Positions 29,070-37,196 of a stretch of 64,000 nucleotides of DNA are shown here, piece by piece; positions within the stretch are counted from its first letter, which is position 1; each line of letters opens with the position of its first letter. The notes beneath the pieces are model-generated. The model made no database searches. It had not been told where the DNA came from and saw only the letters and a program-made list of their open reading frames with translations. Made by a program: the position numbers and the translations under genes. The stretch lies in the NCBI GenBank assembly GCA_902591865.1, contig CACJCK010000001.1:55954-119953 (forward strand). The letters run 5' to 3'. The stretch is from an uncultured Prochlorococcus sp. GTDB taxonomy: Bacteria; Cyanobacteriota; Cyanobacteriia; PCC-6307; Cyanobiaceae.

Positions 29070-29852
29070 ATGCTTCTAAATCTAACTGGCAAAAAAATTC
29101 TTGTTACAGGAATTGCCAATAATCGTTCAATAGCATGGGGTATTGCTCAACAACTATCAAAAGCTGGCGCAGAACTTGGAATCACATATTTGCCTGATGA
29201 TAAGGGAAGATTCGAATCTAAAGTTAGAGAACTAACTGAACCGTTAAACCCAACGTTATTTTTGCCTCTTGATGTTCAAAATCCAGCTCAAATTGAAGAA
29301 ATCTTTAAAAATATAAAAAACAATTGGGGGCAAATTGACGGATTAGTTCACTGCCTAGCATTTGCAGGACGCGACGAATTGATTGGAGATTATAGTGCTA
29401 CCACTTCGGACGGTTTTGATAGGGCTCTCAATATAAGTGCTTATTCATTAGCACCTTTATGTAAAGCAGCAAAACCACTTTTTAGTGATGGTGCTGGAGT
29501 TGTCTCATTAACTTATTTAGGATCTGAGAGGGCAATTCCTAACTACAATGTGATGGGAGTTGCAAAAGCTGCTTTAGAAGCTTCAGTAAGATATCTTTCT
29601 GCAGAACTTGGCCCCGAAAAACAAGTCAGAGTTAATGCAATAAGTGCTGGACCTATAAGAACACTTGCTAGTTCTGCTATAGGTGGCATTTTAGATATGA
29701 TTCACAATGTTGAAGAAAAGGCTCCTTTACGCAGAACAGTCACTCAAACAGAAGTAGGTAATACTGCTGCTTTTTTATTAAGTGATCTCTCTAGCGGTAT
29801 TTCAGGCCAAACAATTTACGTTGATGCGGGTTATTGCATTAATGGAATGTAA
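29070..29852 (+). CDS. fabI: Enoyl-[acyl-carrier-protein] reductase (NADH)
   Basis: FabI catalyses the last reduction of each fatty acid elongation cycle. The 260-residue short-chain dehydrogenase has the FabI-type cofactor loop VTGIANNRSIAWGIAQQL near residues 12-29, LVHCLAFAGRDEL near 91, the catalytic tyrosine region YLGSERAIPNYNVMGVAKAAL at about 148-168, and INAISAGPIRTLASS. Length is normal. hisB follows after 20 bases in the same direction. Confidence 0.97.
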   Translation: MLLNLTGKKILVTGIANNRSIAWGIAQQLSKAGAELGITYLPDDKGRFESKVRELTEPLNPTLFLPLDVQNPAQIEEIFKNIKNNWGQIDGLVHCLAFAGRDELIGDYSATTSDGFDRALNISAYSLAPLCKAAKPLFSDGAGVVSLTYLGSERAIPNYNVMGVAKAALEASVRYLSAELGPEKQVRVNAISAGPIRTLASSAIGGILDMIHNVEEKAPLRRTVTQTEVGNTAAFLLSDLSSGISGQTIYVDAGYCINGM

Positions 29853-29872
29853 ACTAAATTTTTTGCATAAAA

Positions 29873-30478
29873 ATGTCATCTTTAAGGCAATCGGAAATAA
29901 AAAGAAAAACGAATGAAACAGATATTTCTGTATTTATAAACTTAGATGGAAATGGGATTTCTGAGATTGAAACCGGGATACCATTCTTAGATCATATGCT
30001 TCATCAAATATCCAGTCATGGTTTATTCGATTTAAAAATAAAAGCAATTGGAGATACCCATATTGATGATCATCATACAAATGAAGATGTAGGAATCGCC
30101 TTAGGCAAAGCATTTTCAAAAGCCTTGGGAGAAAGAAAAGGAATAAGTAGATTTGGACATTTCTTTGCCCCATTAGACGAAGCATTAGTTCAAGTGACTT
30201 TAGACTGTTCCGGAAGACCACATTTATCTTATGATCTTCAATTAAAAGCTCCTAGAATTGGCAATTATGATACTGAACTAGTAAAAGAGTTTTTTATTGC
30301 CTTCGTAAATAACAGTGGTATTACTCTGCATATTAATCAAATAAGAGGTAGCAATTCACATCATATAGTTGAGGCCTGCTTTAAAGCTTTTTCGCGAGCA
30401 ATGAGAATGGCTACCGAAATAGATCTAAGAAGATCTGATTCGATTCCAAGCAGTAAAGGAATGCTAGAAAATCAATAA
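29873..30478 (+). CDS. hisB: Imidazoleglycerol-phosphate dehydratase
   Basis: HisB catalyses the sixth step of histidine synthesis. The 201-residue protein is the single-function form and has the manganese-binding repeats [17 protein letters not shown] near 38 and [19 protein letters not shown] near 60-78, with a second set at [19 protein letters not shown] near 159. It lies 20 bases after fabI, probably in the same transcript, though the pathways are unrelated. Confidence 0.97.
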   Translation: MSSLRQSEIKRKTNETDISVFINLDGNGISEIETGIPFLDHMLHQISSHGLFDLKIKAIGDTHIDDHHTNEDVGIALGKAFSKALGERKGISRFGHFFAPLDEALVQVTLDCSGRPHLSYDLQLKAPRIGNYDTELVKEFFIAFVNNSGITLHINQIRGSNSHHIVEACFKAFSRAMRMATEIDLRRSDSIPSSKGMLENQ

Positions 30479-30551
30479 AATAGGAATTTTTGCGAATCAG
30501 CCACAATTCACTTGATTTTTGGCGAAGATAGATGTAGTAATTATTTTCGTT

Positions 30552-32036
30552 GTGACTAATCTACAAGAGAAAAAAATTGATAAATTTAAAAGTTTTAATA
30601 AAGAAGATTGGTCAAGTGCGTATCAAAATGTAGAAAAGGAGCTAACCAAGGAGCCTCTAAAAATTAGCAAAGGTAATAATATTAAAAATTTAAATGGAAC
30701 ATTATTAAAAAATGGACCAGGAATATTAGAGAGAGGCGGACAATGGGTTCATCATCCATTTGATGGTGATGGAATGATAACATCCATAAAATTCGAATAT
30801 GGACAGCCATTCTTAACAAATAGATTTGTTAAAACTAAAGGCTATTTAGAAGAAGAAAAAATAAATAAATTCCTTTACAGAGGTGTTTTTGGGACGCAAA
30901 AAAATGGAGGAATTTTAAATAATGCATTAGATCTAAAATTCAAGAATATCGCAAATACTCATGTCATTAAATTAGGTGATGAAATTCTCGCATTATGGGA
31001 AGCAGCCGGTCCACATGCAATGGATCCTGATAGTCTTGACACTATTGGTTTAACAACATTAAAAGGAGTACTCAAGCCTAACGAAGCATTCAGTGCCCAT
31101 CCCAAAACAGACCTAAACTCAAATGCATCTTCGGAACTTTTAGTGACTTTTGGAGTGCAAACCGGGCCAAAAAGTACCATTAGATTAATGGAATTTAATA
31201 ACGCTGGTACAAATTCTGGAGAGCTTATTTTCGACAGAAAAGATACTTTTAATGGTTTTGCATTCCTTCATGATTTCGCAATTACAACTAATTGGGCAAT
31301 ATTCTTACAGAATGCTATTGATTTCAATCCTCTTCCATTTGTAATGGGTCAAAGAGGAGCAGCACAATGTCTAAAGTCAAACCCAAATAAAAAGGCAAAG
31401 TTTTTTATCATCCCCAGAGAAAGTGGATTATTTAGAGGTCAGCCACCGTTAACAATAGATGCTCCAGAAGGATTCGTTTTTCATCATGTAAATGCATTTG
31501 AAAAAGATTCCAAAATCGTATTAGATAGTATTTTTTATGATGATTTCCCATCAGTTGGTCCAGACGAAAATTTTAGGGATATTGACTTTGATAAATATCC
31601 AGAAGGAAAACTGAAAAGATCAATTATCGACCTCAAGAGAAAAACTTGTGAACTTGATACTTTAAGTGAACAATGTTGTGAATTTGCTGTTGTTAATCCT
31701 AAAAACTTAGGATTAAAAGCAACTTTTAGTTGGATGGCAAGCACATCTCAAAAGCTGGGGAACGCTCCACTTCAAGCAATAAAAAAAATAAATTTAACTT
31801 CTAAGGAAGAGATTTCTTGGTCAGCAGGTCCAAGTGGATTCGTAAGTGAACCAATTATGGTTCCATCAGAAAACTCTTCAAAAGAAGATGAGGGATTTTT
31901 ATTTATACTTTTATGGAACGGAGAAAGAAGAGGGAGTGATTTAGTGATTCTAGATGCAAAAGACTTAAAAGAATTAGTTGTTTATGAATTACCCATTTCA
32001 ATTCCTCATGGCCTTCATGGATCTTGGGTTAATTGA
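30552..32036 (+). CDS. Carotenoid cleavage oxygenase (RPE65/CCD family)
   Basis: These iron enzymes cut carotenoids or apocarotenoids. The 494-residue protein has the four iron-binding histidines in family context: SAHPKTD near 180, FLHDFAITTNW near 239, VFHHVNAFE near 312, and HGLHGSW at the C-terminus. HHPFDGDGMI near 65 is also typical. The substrate cannot be told from sequence. I choose the GTG at 30552 (Val-Thr-Asn-Leu-Gln). A TTG at 30519 would add 11 mostly hydrophobic residues. It stops two bases before the convergent rdgB stop. Confidence 0.9.
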   Translation: MTNLQEKKIDKFKSFNKEDWSSAYQNVEKELTKEPLKISKGNNIKNLNGTLLKNGPGILERGGQWVHHPFDGDGMITSIKFEYGQPFLTNRFVKTKGYLEEEKINKFLYRGVFGTQKNGGILNNALDLKFKNIANTHVIKLGDEILALWEAAGPHAMDPDSLDTIGLTTLKGVLKPNEAFSAHPKTDLNSNASSELLVTFGVQTGPKSTIRLMEFNNAGTNSGELIFDRKDTFNGFAFLHDFAITTNWAIFLQNAIDFNPLPFVMGQRGAAQCLKSNPNKKAKFFIIPRESGLFRGQPPLTIDAPEGFVFHHVNAFEKDSKIVLDSIFYDDFPSVGPDENFRDIDFDKYPEGKLKRSIIDLKRKTCELDTLSEQCCEFAVVNPKNLGLKATFSWMASTSQKLGNAPLQAIKKINLTSKEEISWSAGPSGFVSEPIMVPSENSSKEDEGFLFILLWNGERRGSDLVILDAKDLKELVVYELPISIPHGLHGSWVN

Positions 32037-32038
32037 AT

Positions 32039-32614
32039 TTAAGAAAAAATAGCAATTAAATCTGGAATAATTTTTTTTAAAGCTTTACCTCTATGACTAC
32101 ATAAGTCTTTAATATCATTATTCATTTCTGCAAAAGTTAATCTGGTAGAACTCTCCTCAAAAATTGGGTCATACCCAAAACCACCTTTTCCTCTCGGGTT
32201 TAAAATAATATTGCCATGACATTTGGCCTCAGATTCAATTATCACTTCACCATTTGGGGAGCAAACACAAATATTCGCAATAAAGAAAGCACTTCTATTT
32301 TGAACTCCATCAAGTTCTTTTAAAACTCTTTCAATTCTCTTCTGATCATTTTCTGCATATCTAGAAGAGTAAATGCCAGGCTTACCATCTAGTGCTTCAA
32401 TACAAATTCCTGAATCATCTGCTATTGAGAAATTATTTGTTTTTCTCGAAACTTCACTCGCTTTTTTAATTGCGTTATCTCTAAATGTAATTCCATCCTC
32501 TTCAACTTCTAATGATTCTGGCTGGAGTAATAATTTACAATTAACTCCAGCAAGCAATTTCTTATATTCTTCAATTTTACCTTTATTCTTACTTGCTAAA
32601 TATAAATTTTTCAA
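32039..32614 (-). CDS. rdgB: RdgB/HAM1 family non-canonical purine NTP pyrophosphatase
   Basis: RdgB clears ITP, dITP and XTP from the nucleotide pool. The 191-residue protein has LYLASKNKGKIEEYKKLL at its start, IADDSGICIEALDGKPGIYSSRYA near 66 with the metal-binding DD, GKGGFGYDPIF near 143, and the C-terminal SHRGKAL. I place the start at TTG 32612-32614, right at the conserved N-terminus and two bases after the phosphohexomutase stop. A GTG 13 codons upstream lies inside that gene. Confidence 0.92.
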   Translation of the reverse strand: MKNLYLASKNKGKIEEYKKLLAGVNCKLLLQPESLEVEEDGITFRDNAIKKASEVSRKTNNFSIADDSGICIEALDGKPGIYSSRYAENDQKRIERVLKELDGVQNRSAFFIANICVCSPNGEVIIESEAKCHGNIILNPRGKGGFGYDPIFEESSTRLTFAEMNNDIKDLCSHRGKALKKIIPDLIAIFS

Positions 32615-32616
32615 CC

Positions 32617-34071
32617 TTATTTTCCTGCCAAATTTATAAATACTTGACCCCACTCTAATAACTCTTCTAAATAAGATTCTTTTGGTGCTTCACAATATAG
32701 CCTTAAAAGAGGTTCCGTTCCTGAGAACCTAAAAAGAAGCCAAAAATTTTGATTAATTCTCAACTTTATTCCATCTATTTTTGAGATACTTTTTAACTTG
32801 TGATTATTAATATTCGCAGGAATATTATCTATGATAAATTCTTTTACGTTATTTTTTTCAGACTGATTTGGAAATTTAATATCAATTCTTTTATAAAAAC
32901 TTGGCCCAAATTCTTTTTGAATTTCATCTAAGGTTTCATATAAATATTGAGATTTTTCAGCAATTCCATTCAATAAAACCATCGCTGCATATAGAGCATC
33001 TCTTTCAGGCATAAATTCACCAAAACCAACTCCCCCAGATTCCTCCCCTCCAATAAATATTTTCTCTTTTATCATTTTTTCAGCAATATATTTAAAGCCA
33101 ACTGGAAGTTCAAAAACATCTCTATTTTGACTCTCTGATATATTTTTAATAATATCTGAACCACTAACAGTTTTTAAAACTGGATAAGAATTATTTTTAA
33201 TTTCGCCCAAATAGCTAATAAAGTATGGGAGTAAATCTTGAGTACTAGAGTATCTTCCTTTTTCATCAATTGCTGCAATTCTGTCACCATCACCATCAAA
33301 TATAATTCCTAGAGTTTTCACTTCCTCTGTTGAATTTTTTATTAGTACTTTATTTAGATCATCTACATAATTTAAAAGAGGTTCAGGAGGTTTTCCCCCA
33401 AAAAAAGGATCAGCATCTTTCCTGATTTCTGAAATAACTTCTAAATTGTTAGAAGCAAAAATCTCGGTAATACAATTTGCAGCTGAACCATGCATAGAAT
33501 CCACAAAAATTCTCAATTTCATTTTTTTCAATCTATTGGAAATAAAGTCAACATCAAAAAGGGATTTAATTCTATCTAAATGAAATTTCTTAATATCCAC
33601 CAATTGATTAATACCATCTATTTTTTCAATTGAATTTCCAAGCATTAATCTTTTTTCAATTTCACTTGTAAAAGATTCGTCAACAGAGCATCCATTAAAG
33701 CTCTTTATTTTCAGACCTAGCCAATTATATGGATTATGACTTGCTGTAATTACTAACGCTCCAAGACAACCGACTTCCTTGGCATAGAAACTACAAGAGG
33801 GCGTTGTAACAAAGCTATTAGATAAGATCGGTTCAAAACCACATCCTCTTACAAAAGGCACTATTTGCTTGGCAAATTCACAAGCCATAAATCTGCGATC
33901 ATAACCAATAATAATTTTCTTTGAATTAACTTTTTTATAGTATTGATAATGTAACTCCTGGCATGCAGCAACAACAACTCTTGATAGATTAGATAAATTA
34001 AAATCAAATCCAATAATTCCTCTCCACCCATCAGTTCCAAATTTTATTTTATCTAATTTATGAGCTGTCAA
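32617..34071 (-). CDS. Phosphoglucomutase/phosphomannomutase family protein
   Basis: This alpha-D-phosphohexomutase interconverts hexose 1- and 6-phosphates. The 484-residue protein has an N-terminal FGTDGWRGIIGFDFN, the catalytic serine in VITASHNPYNWLGLK near residue 107, the magnesium loop IIFDGDGDRIAAID near 239, sugar-binding GGEESGGVGF near 337, and phosphate-binding RFSGTEPLLRLY near 448. The family identity is secure but substrate preference is not. The ATG is divergent from the TM0106-type nuclease gene, with 81 bases between. Confidence 0.93.
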   Translation of the reverse strand: MTAHKLDKIKFGTDGWRGIIGFDFNLSNLSRVVVAACQELHYQYYKKVNSKKIIIGYDRRFMACEFAKQIVPFVRGCGFEPILSNSFVTTPSCSFYAKEVGCLGALVITASHNPYNWLGLKIKSFNGCSVDESFTSEIEKRLMLGNSIEKIDGINQLVDIKKFHLDRIKSLFDVDFISNRLKKMKLRIFVDSMHGSAANCITEIFASNNLEVISEIRKDADPFFGGKPPEPLLNYVDDLNKVLIKNSTEEVKTLGIIFDGDGDRIAAIDEKGRYSSTQDLLPYFISYLGEIKNNSYPVLKTVSGSDIIKNISESQNRDVFELPVGFKYIAEKMIKEKIFIGGEESGGVGFGEFMPERDALYAAMVLLNGIAEKSQYLYETLDEIQKEFGPSFYKRIDIKFPNQSEKNNVKEFIIDNIPANINNHKLKSISKIDGIKLRINQNFWLLFRFSGTEPLLRLYCEAPKESYLEELLEWGQVFINLAGK

Positions 34072-34152
34072 ATTTAAAAGTTCCTTGATTTCTTCTAATT
34101 ATCTATACTAATTTAAATGAGTAAATTTTAAAACCGCCCTTAAAAAAAAAAT

Positions 34153-35571
34153 TTGAATTCTCTTCATTTAAAAAGTTTTATAAGATGCAAAAGAAAAGCA
34201 TGGCTAGATTTTAAGGGTAAAAAATCTTATGAAGTGTGGTCTCCGCATAAAGCTATAGATAAAATTAAACAGTTTCAAATTTTCTCTGAATTTTGTAATA
34301 GTGAAATATATACAGGATTAAAAGCATGCAAAAATGGTTATCAAGGGGTAATTGGATTAAAAATCAAAGCGAATCTTTTCCAAAATATTAACGCAGAGAT
34401 ACGTCCACAATTACTTGTAAAGACTAAAGGTAAAAGTAAATGGGGACAATATAAATATTTACCTGCTGTTTATAAGTTAGGCAACAAAACCACTAAAGAA
34501 CATTTATTCGACTTATCTTTTAGTTCTATTCTATTAGAAACTTTTCAAGAATCTAAAATTGAAAAAGGATTAGTAATTTCAAGTTTTGATAAAAAAGTTA
34601 AAGTTGAAGAAATTTATGTAAATAAAAAATTAAGAAAAAAAGTTTTGAATGTTTTATTAAGTTTGAATGAATGCTTTGAGGGATTTATACCAGAAATAAC
34701 TCAAGATAGAAAAAAATGTACTATTTGTTCATGGCAAAAATTTTGTGATAAAGAAGCAAAAGAAAATGGATATCTGACAGATATAGATGGGATAGGATCC
34801 AAAACGGCCTCATTATTCATAACAAATGGAATATCTGATACCCAAACATTAGCTTCGTATAGCGAAAAACAACTTGGAGAGAAATTATCTAAATTCAATC
34901 ATCAAAAGTCTGAAAAAGCCATCATATTTATAAAGCAGGCACAAGCTTATATTTCTGGGGAACCATATCGAATTTACAACAAAAATGATACTAACGATTT
35001 ACTAGAAAAAACATGTTCGGGATGTTATATATTTGATATTGAGTCAAATCCAGATGATAAGCATGACTTTTTATATGGTTTTTTAAAAATAAATAATTTG
35101 TTTACACAAAAAGAAGACATTATTTATAAACCAATTTTAGATCTTAAAAACGATAAAGGAGAATCTTACAGGAAAATTATTGAAATACTTTTTTCACACA
35201 AAGAATGGCCAGTTTTACATTACGGCGAAACTGAAAAGATAGCAATAATTAATATTGCTAAAAACCTAAATTTTAGTTTTGAAGAAATTGATTCACTTGC
35301 CTCAAGATTTATAGACTTACATACCTTAATACGAAAGTCTTGGATATTACCACTAAAAAACTATGGCTTAAAAACTGTTTCTAATTGGCTTGGATTTGAA
35401 TGGATGCAGAAAAATGTAAGTGGCTCGAAAGCCCTTTATTGGTGGATTCAATATCAAATTACAGAAAACGAAATATTTTTAAAAAAAATTATCCAATATA
35501 ACAAAGATGATTGTTTGGCTACTCTACAAATTGCAAAATATTTAATCAAAAATCAATTAAAGAAAAATTGA
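34153..35571 (+). CDS. TM0106-family RecB-like nuclease with iron-sulphur-type cysteines, HhH and RNase H-like domain
   Basis: The 472-residue protein appears to have three parts. The N-terminal region is RecB/Cas4-like, with C12 and a late C189-x2-C192-x5-C198 cluster, the pattern of an iron-sulphur-stabilised nuclease. A helix-hairpin-helix (DIDGIGSKTASLF, about 209-221) follows. The C-terminal RNase H-like exonuclease domain has candidate acidic residues in IFDIESNPDD near 296, FIDLHTLIRKSW near 390 and YNKDDCLATLQIA near 454. The likely role is DNA repair or processing, but this is inference. TTG at 34153 is the only start near the conserved N-terminus. The end overlaps ygfZ by 15 bases. 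Confidence 0.85.
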   Translation: MNSLHLKSFIRCKRKAWLDFKGKKSYEVWSPHKAIDKIKQFQIFSEFCNSEIYTGLKACKNGYQGVIGLKIKANLFQNINAEIRPQLLVKTKGKSKWGQYKYLPAVYKLGNKTTKEHLFDLSFSSILLETFQESKIEKGLVISSFDKKVKVEEIYVNKKLRKKVLNVLLSLNECFEGFIPEITQDRKKCTICSWQKFCDKEAKENGYLTDIDGIGSKTASLFITNGISDTQTLASYSEKQLGEKLSKFNHQKSEKAIIFIKQAQAYISGEPYRIYNKNDTNDLLEKTCSGCYIFDIESNPDDKHDFLYGFLKINNLFTQKEDIIYKPILDLKNDKGESYRKIIEILFSHKEWPVLHYGETEKIAIINIAKNLNFSFEEIDSLASRFIDLHTLIRKSWILPLKNYGLKTVSNWLGFEWMQKNVSGSKALYWWIQYQITENEIFLKKIIQYNKDDCLATLQIAKYLIKNQLKKN

Positions 35572-36393
35572 TCCTACAGATTTATTAATTATAATTTTTC
35601 CAAAAATTTCTGAAAAAAAATAATTTCCTTCCTCCAAATATTTTCTTTTTATCATTGCTAAACCTTTTATTTGAGAATTTGACTTAAAAAAACTAGTAAT
35701 TTTGCCTACAGAAATATCCTTAGAAGAATTAATGTATAAATTTTTATCTTCAGCGTCAAAATTCAAACTATATTCAAATGATTTCCAAATTCTTATTTCC
35801 TGTTTTAATGAAGAAACATTTTTTATTTTTGACATTGTTTCTTGTCCTAAATAACAACCTTTATTAAAATCTATAAGATCTTGTAATCCAAGCTCAAGAG
35901 GATTATTTTTTCCGTTTATTTCCATTTCTAATGATGGTATTGCCTGATTAATTTTCCAAAGTTTTAAATCATTAGAATTCAGCAAATTTAGTTTATCTTT
36001 ATATATTTCAAATTCTTTATCTTCTGTTTTGAAGAAAATAGGCTGGTAAGTTCTCCATGAACTAGATTCATCAATTTCCTGAATTCTATTTATCAAGAAA
36101 GGTTCACTTAGAAGTACATCGTCCGCTGGAAAAATAATTTGATTAAAGTAATCAATTATTTCATTAGTGTTACCCGCCAAGATAATTACTTCTAAATTTC
36201 CTTCTAAAAAAATAATTTCAATTAATGACCTTAGAACTCCATTTGGAGTTAACCAACAAGTTTTGATAACTTTATTTTCTGAATTAAGAATATTACCAGT
36301 TGTTATTCCATTCAAAAATTTTCTGGCATCTTTCCCAGTAATAGAAAAACAATCAAATTTTTCAAGCCAAAACTTTTTTTTTATATCTTGCAT
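35557..36393 (-). CDS. ygfZ: Folate-binding protein YgfZ (GcvT-like)
   Basis: YgfZ helps assembly or repair of iron-sulphur enzymes in a folate-dependent way. The 278-residue protein is GcvT-like with an N-terminal FDCFSITGKDARKFLNGITT and the diagnostic FNKGCYLGQETMSKI (KGCYLGQE, cysteine near residue 179). It is followed on its 3' side by a 15-base convergent overlap with the nuclease gene. pyrE lies just upstream in the same direction, ending 10 bases before the ygfZ start. Confidence 0.9.
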   Translation of the reverse strand: MQDIKKKFWLEKFDCFSITGKDARKFLNGITTGNILNSENKVIKTCWLTPNGVLRSLIEIIFLEGNLEVIILAGNTNEIIDYFNQIIFPADDVLLSEPFLINRIQEIDESSSWRTYQPIFFKTEDKEFEIYKDKLNLLNSNDLKLWKINQAIPSLEMEINGKNNPLELGLQDLIDFNKGCYLGQETMSKIKNVSSLKQEIRIWKSFEYSLNFDAEDKNLYINSSKDISVGKITSFFKSNSQIKGLAMIKRKYLEEGNYFFSEIFGKIIINKSVGSIFL

Positions 36394-36403
36394 TTTGAGA
36401 TCA

Positions 36404-36964
36404 TTATAAAAAGTCTTTTATTGTAAAAAGACTCTTTAATTTTACATTTTCATCTTCAAGGGCCTCTAATCCCCCTTCTTGCCTATCAACTATAGACAAA
36501 ACTTCCTCAACAATATAATTATTTTCTCGTAATTTTTTTATAGCTTTTATTACTGAACCTGCAGTTGTAACAACATCCTCTAAGACAGTTACTAAAGTTC
36601 CTTCTTCTAATGTAGGGCCCTCTATTCCAGCTTTGGTACCGTATTTTTTAATTTCTTTCCGAATTATTAGACCATCAAGGTCTAGGCCATTCAAAGCTGC
36701 TTTAACTATTAATCCACTTACAATTGGATCTGCACCTAAAGTCAATCCTGCTACAGCTTTTGACTTTGCGTCCTTTAACTCTAAAAATAAATCACTTATT
36801 AAGTTTAGGCCTTCCCCATTTAATGACACCGGTTTACAGTTCAAGTAATGACTGCTTTTTTTTCCTGAAGATAAAGTGAAGTTTCCTTTCTTGTAAGATT
36901 TTTCAATTAACAGTTTTAACAATTTTGCTTTATTTGAATCATACTTATCCGAGAATTTGGCCAT
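36404..36964 (-). CDS. pyrE: Orotate phosphoribosyltransferase
   Basis: PyrE joins orotate to PRPP to make OMP in pyrimidine synthesis. The 186-residue protein has [20 protein letters not shown] near residue 22, [15 protein letters not shown] near 71, and the PRPP-binding loop [19 protein letters not shown] near 124. Length is normal. The leader upstream on this strand holds a hairpin with a long T-run (36999-37035), placed like a pyrimidine attenuator. ygfZ follows after 10 bases. Confidence 0.95.
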   Translation of the reverse strand: MAKFSDKYDSNKAKLLKLLIEKSYKKGNFTLSSGKKSSHYLNCKPVSLNGEGLNLISDLFLELKDAKSKAVAGLTLGADPIVSGLIVKAALNGLDLDGLIIRKEIKKYGTKAGIEGPTLEEGTLVTVLEDVVTTAGSVIKAIKKLRENNYIVEEVLSIVDRQEGGLEALEDENVKLKSLFTIKDFL

Positions 36965-36998
36965 TAGTAAAGTTAAATTTATATTTAAAGATTAGAAG

Positions 36999-37035
36999 AA
37001 AAAAAAGAAATCTCACAAAAACTTCCTAATGAGAT
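36999..37035 (-). promoter_or_regulatory. Terminator-like hairpin in the pyrE leader (candidate attenuator)
   Basis: Read on the minus strand, ATCTCA and TGAGAT (37035-37030 and 37015-37010) pair around a 14-base loop and are followed by TTCTTTTTTTTC. The element lies about 35-70 bases upstream of the pyrE ATG, and no gene ends here. The weak six-pair stem with a strong T-run is consistent with attenuation of pyrE, known in other bacteria, but this is inference from position. Confidence 0.4.
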
Positions 37036-37065
37036 GTTTTTTGAAATATTATTTTTATATTGTAT

Positions 37066-37094
37066 ATTGAAATTCAATGTAATTAAAATTACAT
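37066..37094. repeat. Two overlapping inverted repeats between pyrE and tRNA(CAU)
   Basis: ATTGAA-A-TTCAAT (37066-37078) overlaps ATGTAATT-AA-AATTACAT (37077-37094). Both are perfect in their arms and lie 11-40 bases before the tRNA. They could be an operator or part of divergent promoters. They are AT-rich, so chance is possible. Confidence 0.4.
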
Positions 37095-37105
37095 AACTTC
37101 CCTAA

Positions 37106-37178
37106 GGGGGTGTAGCAATCTGGTGAATGCACCAAACTCATAATTTGGCTAAGGCGAGTTCGATCCTCGCCACCCCCA
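37106..37178 (+). tRNA. tRNA with anticodon CAU (elongator Met or lysidine-type Ile)
   Basis: The 73-base cloverleaf has acceptor GGGGGTG/CACCCCC, a D-arm with a three-pair GCA/TGC stem, anticodon arm CCAAA-CTCATAA-TTTGG with CAT at 37139-37141, T-arm GCGAG-TTCGATC-CTCGC and discriminator A. It is not initiator-like: it has no C1-A72 mismatch and no GGG/CCC anticodon stem. The CCAA/TTGG anticodon stem recalls plastid trnI-CAU, so tRNA-Ile2 decoding AUA is possible. CCA is not encoded. Confidence 0.88.
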
Positions 37179-37196
37179 TTATTAATTTGTCATTGA

